Source: Elusimicrobiota bacterium
GTDB lineage: Bacteria > Elusimicrobiota > Elusimicrobia > UBA1565 > UBA9628
Length of the DNA: 50,194 bases
Reading direction: 5' to 3'
Assembly (NCBI GenBank): GCA_016194705.1
Contig: JACQAZ010000049.1
Coordinates: 1-50,194 of the forward strand
The position numbers were made by a program, and so were the translations under genes. A model generated the notes under the pieces. The model made no database searches. It worked only from the letters and a program-made list of their open reading frames with translations, and was not told where the DNA came from. Below, piece by piece: positions 39,693 through 47,065 of the stretch (position 1 is the stretch's first letter; each line of letters starts with the position of its first letter).

Positions 39693-40408
39693 TGCACATC
39701 ACGATCGCGGGCGACGACGAGAAATTCTGCGCTCAGATCCAAAAGCTCCTCGAGGAGCACAACCACAAGGTCGCGGTGCTCGCGCGAGTCGGGCACGTCC
39801 TCGAAGCCCTGCGCGCGGAGCCTCCGCACCTGCTGATCATCGTCAAGCCCTTCTTCCACGAAACCCTGACCCAGTTCCTTCACGTGTTGCGAGAGGTGCC
39901 CCCCATGCGCCGCATGCCGGTGGTCTGCGTCAACCCCAAGGGCGGAAGTTCCGAGGGCGTCAAGTACCTCGAGGCCGGGGCGGATGACTTCATCAACCGG
40001 CCCTTCAACCCCCAGATCTTCCTGGCGCGCGTGCGCACTTTGCTGCGCCGCGCCGTCATGTCGGGCGACATCCGCGAGGAGGAGATCACGGCCCTGCGCT
40101 GCGGCGCCGTCGAGGTCAAGCTCGTCTCGCGCCAAGTGAGCGTCTCGGGCAAGCCCGTCGTGCTCACGCGCCTCGAGTTCGACCTGCTGGCCCATCTCAT
40201 GAAGAGCCCGGAGCGGGTGTTCAAGCGCCAGGAGCTGCTCGACGCCATTTGGAACTACCCCGACACGGTCGAGACCCGCACGCTCGACAAGCACGTCGAG
40301 ACCCTGCGCCGCAAGCTCGGGCCCGCCGGAACGATGGTCGCGACCGTGCATGGCGTCGGCTACTGCTTCAAGGCCCCCGCGCCGTCCTCGGCTGCCCGCA
40401 AGCCCTAG
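39692..40408 (+). CDS. OmpR-family response regulator with degenerate receiver
   Basis: A 238-residue protein. The N-terminal receiver keeps the acidic pocket (AGDDEKF). The phospho-acceptor position, in PHLLIIVKPFF where the family has LLLLDxxLP, is Val, and the conserved Lys is Arg (INRPFNP). The C-terminal winged helix is a normal OmpR/PhoB domain (RLEFDLLAHLMKSPERVFKR, ETRTLDKHVETLRRKLG, VHGVGYCF). It probably binds DNA without phosphorylation control, or is governed by dimerisation or ligand. Translationally coupled to the mutase. Convergent with an AbiEii-type toxin gene 3 bp away. Confidence 0.87.
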   Translation: MHITIAGDDEKFCAQIQKLLEEHNHKVAVLARVGHVLEALRAEPPHLLIIVKPFFHETLTQFLHVLREVPPMRRMPVVCVNPKGGSSEGVKYLEAGADDFINRPFNPQIFLARVRTLLRRAVMSGDIREEEITALRCGAVEVKLVSRQVSVSGKPVVLTRLEFDLLAHLMKSPERVFKRQELLDAIWNYPDTVETRTLDKHVETLRRKLGPAGTMVATVHGVGYCFKAPAPSSAARKP

Positions 40409-40411
40409 CCC

Positions 40412-41071
40412 CTACCGGCTTTCAAGCAGGTTCCCGAGGGCCTTGGGAGCCTCCCGTTGGAAGAACTCCTTGATCTTGTCCCAGTCGTAGCTTCGGATCA
40501 GGCGCGGCATCCGGTCCTTCTCGGCGTCGTCGAAATAGACCAAGGCGTACGAGGCTTGGACGAGGAAATCCCTTTGGTCCGGATACTTCTCGCCGCAGCG
40601 CCGCAGGAGTTCGCGCAGTCCCCCGTCTTGACAGATCGCGTAGAGGTCCAGGAAATCGCGCCGCGTCCCGCGGCCGATGATCGCGTTGATCTTCATGACC
40701 GCGATGTCGGGGATCGAGGCCACCGCGATGCCCCTCCAGTCCAAGGGCTCCTCGAGCCAGGGGTAGGGATACTTGAGGAATGTGACCGGGATTTCCGAGA
40801 CGAACAGCTGGAGCCAGCCGTCCTTCTGATGGGTGATCTCGACGCGGCCCACGGCCGCGAGGCTCCCGAGGATCTTCTCGCGTCCCGCCGCGTCGAGCGC
40901 TTCCGAGCCGGAAAAGAAGTCCAGATCCTGCGAGAAGCGGTGTCCCAACTGGAGGGCCAGCGCCGTCCCGCCGACCAGGACGAAATGAGAGTGCGCGCCC
41001 GACCGGCGCAGCCCGTCCGCGACGGCGCGCGTGGGCCGCGTGAGGGCCGCCTCGCGCCACTTCGCGCTCAT
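40412..41071 (-). CDS. AbiEii-like nucleotidyltransferase toxin
   Basis: A 219-residue protein of the AbiEii/nucleotidyltransferase-toxin superfamily: VLVGGTALALQLGHRFSQDL followed by DFF gives the GG...DLD-type metal site, then VMKINAIIGRGTRRDFLDLY. Type IV-like toxins of this class modify tRNA or other targets with nucleotides and can abort phage infection. ATG 41071 overlaps the antitoxin stop (ATGA). The pair lies at the border of the accessory region. Confidence 0.82.
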   Translation of the reverse strand: MSAKWREAALTRPTRAVADGLRRSGAHSHFVLVGGTALALQLGHRFSQDLDFFSGSEALDAAGREKILGSLAAVGRVEITHQKDGWLQLFVSEIPVTFLKYPYPWLEEPLDWRGIAVASIPDIAVMKINAIIGRGTRRDFLDLYAICQDGGLRELLRRCGEKYPDQRDFLVQASYALVYFDDAEKDRMPRLIRSYDWDKIKEFFQREAPKALGNLLESR

Positions 41072-41610
41072 ACGGCGCCGCCCTGGGCCCAATGTCCCCC
41101 GCGCCACCAGGGCTTTTCCGGAAGACTGATATTGAAGAACAATTCCCAAAAGCGCCGGGCGCGAGGCGAAAGGAGCCTGGCTCCGTCGGAGACGAGGAAG
41201 CGGGCGATCTCGGGCTTGCGGTAGCGCCTGAAGACCCAGCGCAGCTCGGGCAGCCCCCCCTGATCGAGCAGGCGCGAGAGGACGACGGTGCGGTCGCGTC
41301 CCGGGTTGAGCGGGATGCCTTGGTACTCCGGGAAGAAGCGGTTCAGTGAAGCCGGGAGGCGGTGGACCTTGGCCGGCTGGAGGTTCAAACGCTCCACATC
41401 GGAGGCGTCAAGCAGCCATTCTCCAAGGAATTTGCCGCAAGGCTTGAGCCCGCCCTCCTTCATGGTGCGGTACAGTTGACGCCGCGAGCGCTTGAGCGCG
41501 CGGCAGGCCGAGCCGACCGTGACGACCTTGCGGGCTCGCCGTCCGGGGAGCTTGAGCCGGTAGGCCTTCGGGTCATCCCGGTCGACGGCCAGCACCCATG
41601 AGTACTTCAT
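41068..41610 (-). CDS. Predicted antitoxin / DNA-binding partner of the AbiEii-like toxin
   Basis: A 180-residue protein. An excisionase-like helix-turn-helix region (TVGSACRALKRSRRQLYRTM) is followed by a region ending in a C-terminal domain like DUF6922 (TVVLSRLLDQGGLPELRWVF, then RFLVSDGARLLSPRARRFWE). This combination is typical of genes in front of AbiEii toxins. ATG 41610 is chosen over an upstream in-frame start because a TTGACG-N17-CATACT promoter ends 7 nt before it. Likely represses its own promoter through the TATATGTCAT repeats there. Confidence 0.75.
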   Translation of the reverse strand: MKYSWVLAVDRDDPKAYRLKLPGRRARKVVTVGSACRALKRSRRQLYRTMKEGGLKPCGKFLGEWLLDASDVERLNLQPAKVHRLPASLNRFFPEYQGIPLNPGRDRTVVLSRLLDQGGLPELRWVFRRYRKPEIARFLVSDGARLLSPRARRFWELFFNISLPEKPWWRGGHWAQGGAV

Positions 41611-41646
41611 GACATATAGTATGACATATAATGACAACGGCGTCAA
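41611..41646 (-). promoter_or_regulatory. Promoter/operator of the AbiE-like pair (leaderless)
   Basis: Minus strand: TTGACG (41646-41641), 17 nt, CATACT (41623-41618) with TG at the extended -10 position, then 7 nt and ATG 41610. TATATGTCAT occurs twice (41630-41621 and 41618-41609), a 12-bp-spaced direct repeat that may be the antitoxin operator. Confidence 0.65.
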
Positions 41647-41677
41647 GGCCCGCTCGCGCCCGGGGGGCGCTCCCGCC

Positions 41678-41796
41678 GCGAAGGAATTGCGAAATTTTCT
41701 TCGCGGAAATTGCTATAAAAATTCATGTTTTGGCGGGACCTGAGCGCTATACTCCTCGTACGCGCGCCCGCAAGACTACGGCGCGAGGGAGAATAC
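41678..41796 (+). promoter_or_regulatory. Surface-protein promoter 1 with upstream palindromic element
   Basis: An imperfect inverted repeat spans 41678-41704: outer arms GCGAAG and CTTCGC, core TTGCGAAA. TATACT (41748-41753) lies 43 bp further on. A Shine-Dalgarno GAGGGAG precedes ATG 41797, so this mRNA has a ~37-nt leader. The same element, spacing and downstream sequence (TCGTACGCGCGC) recur upstream of 48237. Confidence 0.6.
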
Positions 41797-43860
41797 ATGC
41801 CTAAGAGAATTCTCGCCCTGTCGCTCCTTCTGCTCTCCGGCACCGCCGGGGCGGTCTCGCTGCCGCTCTTGATCAACTTCCAGGGCAAGCTCCTCGATCC
41901 GGCCACCAGCAATCCCCGGGCCGGCAGCATCAGCATGACCTTCAACATCTACGACGCCTCAAGCGGCGGCAGCACGCTCTGGGGGCCGGAGACCCAGACC
42001 GTGACGGTCACCAACGGAGTCTTCTCGGTCCAGCTCGGAGCCTCGACGGTGCTTTCCGCCGACGTGTTCTCCGGCGGTGCGACTTACCTCGGCGTGAAGG
42101 TCGCGCCCGATGCCTCCGAGATGACACCGCGCCAGCAGCTGATCACCGGCCCCTTCGCCTTCGGCGCCGGACAGCTCGTGGCGGCGGGCGGCGTCAAGGT
42201 CAGCGCGGGCGTGGCGGTCTCGACCTTCACCTCGGGCGGCAACCTCTTGGTGGCCTTCGGCATCTCGGCTACGACGGGCGCATTCACGGCGACCGGTAAT
42301 ACCGTCTACAGTGTGACGACCTCGTCGGGCATCAACATGACGGCCGGCACGCTCAAGGTCGACGGCAAGGGCGGCTTGTTCACGCCGACGGGCAACACGA
42401 CTTACAGCGTGTACTCGTCCTCGGGCATCTCGGTCGGCGACGGCACGGTGGCCGGCGGCGGCGTGGTGGCGGGCTTTTTCTCGGGGACCCACATCGGCAA
42501 CGGCGCGGGCTTGAGCAACGTGACCTCCGTCGGCGGGCCTCCGACCGGCGCGGCCGGCCCCGGCGACCTCCAGGGGACCTACCCGTCTCCGACGATCGCG
42601 TCGGCGAGCAATCCCTTCACGGCGGTGTCGACGATGACGGTCCAGGGCGCCCAGCTCGACGTCCAGGAACTGACCGCGATCGGCTCGGCGACCGTCCAAG
42701 GCGCCTTCCAGGCCAACGGGGCCTCCGACTTTCAGGGGACCGCGACGTTCACCTCGACGGTTTCGGTGACGGGAGCGCAGGTGGATCTGCCCATCGTCAC
42801 GGTCAAGTCGACGATGACGGTGCGGGGCGCCCAGATCGACGTCCAGGAGCTGACCGCGATCGGCTCCGCGACGATCCAGGGCGCTTTCCAGGCGAACTCG
42901 GCGGCGACTTTCGAGGGACCGACGACGTTCACGTCGACGATCTCGGTGACGGGAGCCCAGGTGGATCTGCCCATCGTCACGGTTAAGTCGACGATGTCGG
43001 TGATCGGCGCGCAGATCGATCTTCAGGAACTGACCGTGATCGGCTCCGCGACGATCCAGGGCGCCTTCCAGGCCAACTCGGCGGCGACTTTCAAGGGACC
43101 GACGACGTTCACCTCGACGGTTTCGGTGACGGGAGCGCAGGTTGACCTGCCGATCGTCACGGTCAAGTCGACCATGACGGTGCGGGGCGCCCAGATCGAC
43201 GTCCAGGAGCTGACCGCGATCGGCTCGGCGACGATCCAGGGCGCTTTCCAAGCCAACGTCGCCTCGACCTTCAAGGGGCCGACGACGTTCACGTCGACGA
43301 TCTCGGTGACGGGAGCCCAAGTGGACCTGCCGATCGTCACGGTTAAGTCCACGATGACGGTGCGGGGCGCCCAGCTCGACGTCCAGGAGCTGACCGCGAT
43401 CAGCTCGGTGACCGCCAAGGGAGACCTCACCGGCATGGGAGGAATATTCCACAGCTCCGGCCCCATAAGCTGCTCGACGGCGGGCTGCGGCCCGGCCAGC
43501 CTGGTTTGGCTCATCAATCGTTCAGGCGGCACGGTCAACGCCGGAGCCATCGTCATCGCCGCCGACGCGATGGGCTTCAATACGACCACCACGACGAGGG
43601 ATCCTTTGGCCATCGGCGTGGTCTACAACGCCAATTGCGCCTCGCTGGCGGCCTGCCCCGTCGCGGTCGGGGGCGTGGTCTATGTCACCACGACTGGAAA
43701 CATAACGGCGGGCCAATGCGTGCTCGCCAGCACGACGGCGGGCTCGGCCCAGTCCATTTCCTGCAGTGCCGCCGCCTCCGACATCGAGGGCGCGATCGGA
43801 CGCTGGCTCAGCGGCGCCGGCGCCGCGCTCAACCCGGCGCCGGCCTTGCTGTTCCAGTAG
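41797..43860 (+). CDS. Secreted surface protein with 60-residue tandem repeats
   Basis: A 687-residue protein with a signal peptide (RILALSLLLLSGTAGAV). An N-terminal beta domain (LLINFQGKLLDPATSNPRAG, FNIYDASSGGSTLWG) is of a type often seen in front of tail-fibre-like secreted proteins. Then come four complete and one partial 60-residue repeats (about residues 278-540) with the cores STMTVRGAQIDVQELTAIGS and TSTISVTGAQVDLPIVTV. The C-terminal domain has paired Cys and resembles phage-fibre or head-decoration tips. Probably a fibrous or beta-solenoid surface protein; a host-recognition or adhesin role is inference. Start ATG 41797 has a good Shine-Dalgarno. Confidence 0.75.
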   Translation: MPKRILALSLLLLSGTAGAVSLPLLINFQGKLLDPATSNPRAGSISMTFNIYDASSGGSTLWGPETQTVTVTNGVFSVQLGASTVLSADVFSGGATYLGVKVAPDASEMTPRQQLITGPFAFGAGQLVAAGGVKVSAGVAVSTFTSGGNLLVAFGISATTGAFTATGNTVYSVTTSSGINMTAGTLKVDGKGGLFTPTGNTTYSVYSSSGISVGDGTVAGGGVVAGFFSGTHIGNGAGLSNVTSVGGPPTGAAGPGDLQGTYPSPTIASASNPFTAVSTMTVQGAQLDVQELTAIGSATVQGAFQANGASDFQGTATFTSTVSVTGAQVDLPIVTVKSTMTVRGAQIDVQELTAIGSATIQGAFQANSAATFEGPTTFTSTISVTGAQVDLPIVTVKSTMSVIGAQIDLQELTVIGSATIQGAFQANSAATFKGPTTFTSTVSVTGAQVDLPIVTVKSTMTVRGAQIDVQELTAIGSATIQGAFQANVASTFKGPTTFTSTISVTGAQVDLPIVTVKSTMTVRGAQLDVQELTAISSVTAKGDLTGMGGIFHSSGPISCSTAGCGPASLVWLINRSGGTVNAGAIVIAADAMGFNTTTTTRDPLAIGVVYNANCASLAACPVAVGGVVYVTTTGNITAGQCVLASTTAGSAQSISCSAAASDIEGAIGRWLSGAGAALNPAPALLFQ
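42628..43419 (+). repeat. 180-bp in-frame tandem repeats (4 full + 1 partial)
   Basis: Unit starts at 42628, 42808, 42988, 43168 and a partial at 43348, each opening with a Ser-Thr-Met codon run. Units differ by scattered substitutions, mostly silent or conservative, and have no indels. Each unit contains two related short motifs ending in GAQ(I/L/V)D. Confidence 0.95.
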
Positions 43861-43880
43861 CCGCCGCGAAGAGATATGAC

Positions 43881-43916
43881 ATGGAGGCTCGCATGAGGAC
43901 GGGGTGGGGACCATGA
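43881..43916 (+). CDS. Possible 11-codon leader peptide before the fibronectin-like gene
   Basis: ATG at 43881 opens a frame encoding MEARMRTGWGP and stopping with TGA at 43914-43916, inside the next start (ATGA). It may couple translation of the downstream gene. There is no independent evidence of expression; it could be chance. Confidence 0.25.
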   Translation: MEARMRTGWGP

Positions 43917-45235
43917 GGCGCTTGGGCACGCTCGCCGCGGCAACGGCTTTCTTGCTGAGCGCGGTCTCCCTGTCGGCCGGCCCGCCGATGGGCAGCGCGA
44001 GCAACACCCTCTACCGCAACGCCGTCGACGCGGGAACCGGCGACTTCACGGCGACCGCCAACAACAGCCTGACCGCGGGCGTCGGCGAGGAGGTCGTCGG
44101 CCCCAAAATGAACTCGGCCAGCTACGACCTTTATTCGGCGGCCTTCAATCTATTTTCCTTCCCGAACACCGTGGCCGATTTCGCGGCGCATGCCGACCAG
44201 ACGACCTCGAGCGTGACCTTCCAGTGGAGCACGCCCGGCTACGACGGCACGCTCGGCGCGGCACTTCAGACGGGCTCGTTCTACGCGATCACGATCGCAA
44301 GCTACACGAGCCCCGACATCTTCGCCTCCGTGCCCAACGCGCAGACCATCGTCTCGACGGGTCCGACGGGCACCGGACAGGGTGCTGTGGTCTTCGCGGG
44401 TGCTACGAGCCTCATCCCCAACACGACCTACTTCGCCGAGCTTTGGGCGCTGGATGCCGCCGGCAACGTGGGCTTCGCCTCGAACCGCTCGACCTTCACC
44501 TCCTTGGCCAACGCGCCCGCCAAACTTTCGAACTTCGTGCTCAACGTCTTCTACACCTCGGCGACGCTCGCTTGGGCGGCCCTGGCGGATTTCCCCCCCG
44601 ACGCCTCGTCCAAGACCTCCGAGGGCTACACCTTGGAGGCCTCTCTGAGCAACTTCGGCGCGATCGTCGCAAGCTCGGTCACCTATAACGTGCGGGCCAG
44701 CACGCTGACGATGGCGAGCCTCGACATGGAGAACACCTATTATTTCCGCGTCGGGAGCTACAATTGGGCGAGCCAGCCCAACTACACGAACTTGGGCAAG
44801 ATCAACCTCCAGATCATCGGCAACATCGGGACGCTGAGCTTCGGAACGATCGATCCCAACATCACGAATTCCTTGATCTCCGCGAGCCCGATGGTCGTCA
44901 CGAACGTCGGCAACATCCCCGTGACCTTGCAGCTTTTCTCGAACATGGTGACCCAGCCCTCGAGCCCGTGGGTCTTGGCGGCCTCCAGCGCGCCGGACGT
45001 TCCCGTCCTCCAAGGCGTTTTCAATACCGCCTCCCCCGCGCAGACGGCCTTCAACACGGCGCTCACGGGCAGCACGGTGACAGCCGACGCGAGCCTCTAC
45101 AGGGGCGACACGACGGGCGTGGCCGTGCCCGTGGCGGAATCACGCAGCCTCTGGTTCCAGTTCTGGCGCCCCACCTCGACGACCTCGACAGCCAAGGAGA
45201 CCATGCGCGTCGAATTGCGGCCGATCTACCCGTAG
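43913..45235 (+). CDS. Secreted protein with fibronectin type III-like domains
   Basis: A 440-residue protein with a signal peptide (LGTLAAATAFLLSAVSLSAG) and at least two fibronectin III-like beta sandwiches. The first lies about residues 80-200 (SSVTFQWSTPGYDGTL, FYAITIASYTSPD, NTTYFAELWALDAAGNVG) and the second about 205-300 (SATLAWAALADFPPDASSKT, NTYYFRVGSYN). A C-terminal beta domain (GTLSFGTIDPNITNSLI) follows. It probably stays at or outside the cell surface. ATG 43913 with upstream GGGGTGGGGA is chosen over a GTG nine bases earlier. Second gene of the surface operon. Confidence 0.75.
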   Translation: MRRLGTLAAATAFLLSAVSLSAGPPMGSASNTLYRNAVDAGTGDFTATANNSLTAGVGEEVVGPKMNSASYDLYSAAFNLFSFPNTVADFAAHADQTTSSVTFQWSTPGYDGTLGAALQTGSFYAITIASYTSPDIFASVPNAQTIVSTGPTGTGQGAVVFAGATSLIPNTTYFAELWALDAAGNVGFASNRSTFTSLANAPAKLSNFVLNVFYTSATLAWAALADFPPDASSKTSEGYTLEASLSNFGAIVASSVTYNVRASTLTMASLDMENTYYFRVGSYNWASQPNYTNLGKINLQIIGNIGTLSFGTIDPNITNSLISASPMVVTNVGNIPVTLQLFSNMVTQPSSPWVLAASSAPDVPVLQGVFNTASPAQTAFNTALTGSTVTADASLYRGDTTGVAVPVAESRSLWFQFWRPTSTTSTAKETMRVELRPIYP

Positions 45236-45283
45236 TCTCCGTCGTAGAAGGGAACTTTTTGCCCCCCTCGCTCGTATGCAATA

Positions 45284-45318
45284 TGGCGGTGATGCCGCCT
45301 ATCTGTTACACTAGGGGG
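45284..45318 (+). promoter_or_regulatory. Promoter of the retropepsin-like gene (leaderless)
   Basis: TGGCGG at 45284-45289, 17 nt, TACACT at 45307-45312 with TG at the extended -10 position, 6 nt, ATG 45319. It is nearly the same as the promoter at 46521. Confidence 0.65.
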
Positions 45319-45795
45319 ATGAAGAAAATGGGCGAGATCAAAGTCAGAGTCGTTCTGCAGAATGAAGTGGATCTTTGTCTCAAGGCGGAGGGCAAGCTTT
45401 CCCGACGGCGGATACGGCGCGCCGAGGTGGACGCCGTCGTGGACACGGGCGCCGTCATGACGTTGCTGCCGCGAGAAATAGTCAAGAAGCTGGGACTCCG
45501 CGTTTTGGGGAAGGTGGCCGTCCGATTGGCCGACGAGCAGAGGGTCGAACTGGACAAGGTCGGCGCCCTGCGCCTGTCGATCGGCGACCGGGAGATGATC
45601 ATGGATTGCCTTGCGGGCCCTCCGGGCTGCGAGGCCCTCGTCGGCCAGCTCGTCATGGAAGAGCTCGATCTGATCCCCGATCCCGCCCTGCGCACTTTGA
45701 CCCCGCGGCCGGAATCGCCGCTAGGCCCGACCTTGAAGATGAAGGCGTCCGGCCCTGCCGCGGCCCAACCCAGCGAGCTCGAGACCTGCCGTTAA
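45319..45795 (+). CDS. Retropepsin-like (clan AA) aspartic protease
   Basis: A 158-residue protein with the retroviral-type aspartic protease start: VDAVVDTGAVMTLLP holds the catalytic DTG. Two beta-rich stretches (VAVRLADEQRVELDKVG, LRLSIGDREMIMDCL) and GCEALVGQLVMEELDLIPD in the position of the family's hydrophobic-Gly segment follow. It would act as a dimer. The substrate is unknown. Small single-domain proteases of this class are often found beside toxin-antitoxin or mobile genes. ATG 45319 is fixed by the promoter 6 nt upstream. Confidence 0.75.
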   Translation: MKKMGEIKVRVVLQNEVDLCLKAEGKLSRRRIRRAEVDAVVDTGAVMTLLPREIVKKLGLRVLGKVAVRLADEQRVELDKVGALRLSIGDREMIMDCLAGPPGCEALVGQLVMEELDLIPDPALRTLTPRPESPLGPTLKMKASGPAAAQPSELETCR

Positions 45796-45833
45796 GGGTC
45801 ACCCCCGAGAGAGTCTTGACTTCTTTAGGGGTC

Positions 45834-45870
45834 TTGACAAATATATATGGCTATGGTATTATGGCTATAT
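45834..45870 (+). promoter_or_regulatory. Promoter/operator of the vapBC-like pair 1 (leaderless)
   Basis: TTGACA (45834-45839), 17 nt, TATTAT (45857-45862) with TG at the extended -10 position, 8 nt, ATG 45871. ATGGCTAT occurs at 45847 and 45861 inside an A/T-rich imperfect palindrome flanked by ATATAT on both sides, a likely antitoxin operator. Confidence 0.75.
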
Positions 45871-46107
45871 ATGAATAGAACGACGATCATGCTTCCGGGT
45901 GAACTCAAGGCGCGTGCCCTGCGCCGGGCCAAGCAGCGGGGAGTTTCCTTCGGCGAGCTTGTCCGCGAGTCGTTGGCGGCCATGCTCTCGTCGGCGGCGC
46001 CCCAATCGGCGGATTCCTTGCTGGCCGACAGGGCCGTGTACAACGGGAAGACGCCCGCCGATCTCTCGGCGGAGCACGACCGTTATCTTTACGGTCCTGA
46101 CGAGTGA
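45871..46107 (+). CDS. Ribbon-helix-helix antitoxin (VapB-like)
   Basis: A 78-residue protein beginning NRTTIMLPGELKARALRRAK and continuing GVSFGELVRESLAAML, the strand-helix-helix pattern of CopG/Arc-type antitoxins. An acidic, flexible C-terminus (PADLSAEHDRYLYGPDE) would neutralise the toxin. The ATG at 45871 follows a strong promoter; longer open frames upstream lie in the promoter. The stop overlaps the toxin start (GTGA). Confidence 0.85.
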   Translation: MNRTTIMLPGELKARALRRAKQRGVSFGELVRESLAAMLSSAAPQSADSLLADRAVYNGKTPADLSAEHDRYLYGPDE

Positions 46108-46505
46108 TCTTCATCGACACCGGCGCATTTCTGGGGAGGTATCTCCCCAGCGACCAGTTTCACGAGCGGGCCGCGGCCGCATGGGAGCAGCTGGCCGCAC
46201 GCCGCGAGCGCTGCCTGACCAGCAATTTCGTTCTCGATGAGACGCTGACCTTGCTCGCCCGCCGGGCCGACTACGCCTTCGCCGCGGAGCGCGCCCGGCA
46301 CATCTGGTCGTCCCAAGCCCTCGAGATCCTGAGGCCGTCGCAAAGGGCCGAGCTCGAGGCTATCGATCTCTTCGAGAAATACGCCGATCAGAAGGTCAGC
46401 TTCACGGACTGCGTCTCTTTCGCCCTCATGAAGGAGTCGAGGGCGAAGAAGGCCTTCACCTTCGACCGGCACTTCGCCGCCGCGGGCTTCGAAACCTGGC
46501 CCTGA
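46104..46505 (+). CDS. PIN-domain toxin (VapC-like)
   Basis: A 133-residue PIN-fold ribonuclease. The acidic site is present: Asp in FIDTGAF, Glu in NFVLDETLT, Asp in SFTDCVSFALM, Asp in TFDRHF. VapC toxins cleave tRNA or rRNA. GTG 46104 overlaps the antitoxin stop. Pairing and gene order (antitoxin first) are canonical. Confidence 0.88.
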   Translation: MIFIDTGAFLGRYLPSDQFHERAAAAWEQLAARRERCLTSNFVLDETLTLLARRADYAFAAERARHIWSSQALEILRPSQRAELEAIDLFEKYADQKVSFTDCVSFALMKESRAKKAFTFDRHFAAAGFETWP

Positions 46506-46520
46506 CCGCCGTACGAGATG

Positions 46521-46558
46521 TGGCGGGTCTCGCGCCGATCTGTTACACTAGGTGGGAA
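46521..46558 (+). promoter_or_regulatory. Promoter of the nucleotidyltransferase pair (near-leaderless)
   Basis: TGGCGG (46521-46526), 17 nt, TACACT (46544-46549) with TG at the extended -10 position. ATG 46559 follows after 9 nt. The 15 nt ATCTGTTACACTAGG are identical to those at the 45284 promoter. Confidence 0.65.
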
Positions 46559-47065
46559 ATGGAGCGCGTCTTCTACGAAGATGTTTTTCGGGCCTTGAAC
46601 CGGCACGGGGTCCGTTATCTGATCGTAGGCGGGGTCGCGGTCAACCTCCTGGGCGTGCCGCGAATGACGAAAGATCTCGATCTCATGCTGGACCTGGGCG
46701 AGGGCAATGTGAAGCTGTTCCTGTCGGCGATCAAGGAGTTGGGGTACCGCCCTCGGGCTCCGGTGGCCCTGGAGGAGTTCGCGGACGCCGGCAAGCGAGA
46801 GGCCTGGCGCCGCGACAAGGGTGCCGTGGTGTTCACGCTCAATGATCCCCGCGACCCCCTCACGCAGGTCGACGTCTTTCTCGACAATCCGATCGACTTC
46901 AATTCCGCCTACGAGGCCAGGCAGCGGCTGGAAGCCGGAGACATGACGCTCTCCGTGATTTCGGTTGAAGACCTCATTCGAATGAAGGGTCGGGCGAACC
47001 GCCTCCAGGATAAGTCCGACATCGCGATGCTCCGCAAGGTCCAGGATGAAAAACGAGAAGACTGA
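46559..47065 (+). CDS. Nucleotidyltransferase-fold protein (DUF6036/MNT-like)
   Basis: A 168-residue protein with the minimal nucleotidyltransferase signature: RYLIVGGVAVNLLGVPRMTK followed by DLDLML, then a conserved TQVDVFLD and a C-terminal SVEDLIRMKGRANRLQDKSD, a pattern typical of toxin-like nucleotidyltransferases. ATG 46559 fits the promoter; an upstream in-frame GTG would read the promoter itself. Overlaps the following small gene by 20 bp. A toxin or toxin-modifying role is inference. Confidence 0.75.
   Translation: MERVFYEDVFRALNRHGVRYLIVGGVAVNLLGVPRMTKDLDLMLDLGEGNVKLFLSAIKELGYRPRAPVALEEFADAGKREAWRRDKGAVVFTLNDPRDPLTQVDVFLDNPIDFNSAYEARQRLEAGDMTLSVISVEDLIRMKGRANRLQDKSDIAMLRKVQDEKRED

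Noticed and set aside
42628..43419. CRISPR-like array
   Set aside because: Units are contiguous 180-bp coding repeats in frame, with no spacers and no cas genes.
44150..45013. Minus-strand 287-codon frame opposite the fibronectin-like gene
   Set aside because: No motif, Arg/Gly-rich, fully antisense to a convincing secreted protein gene.
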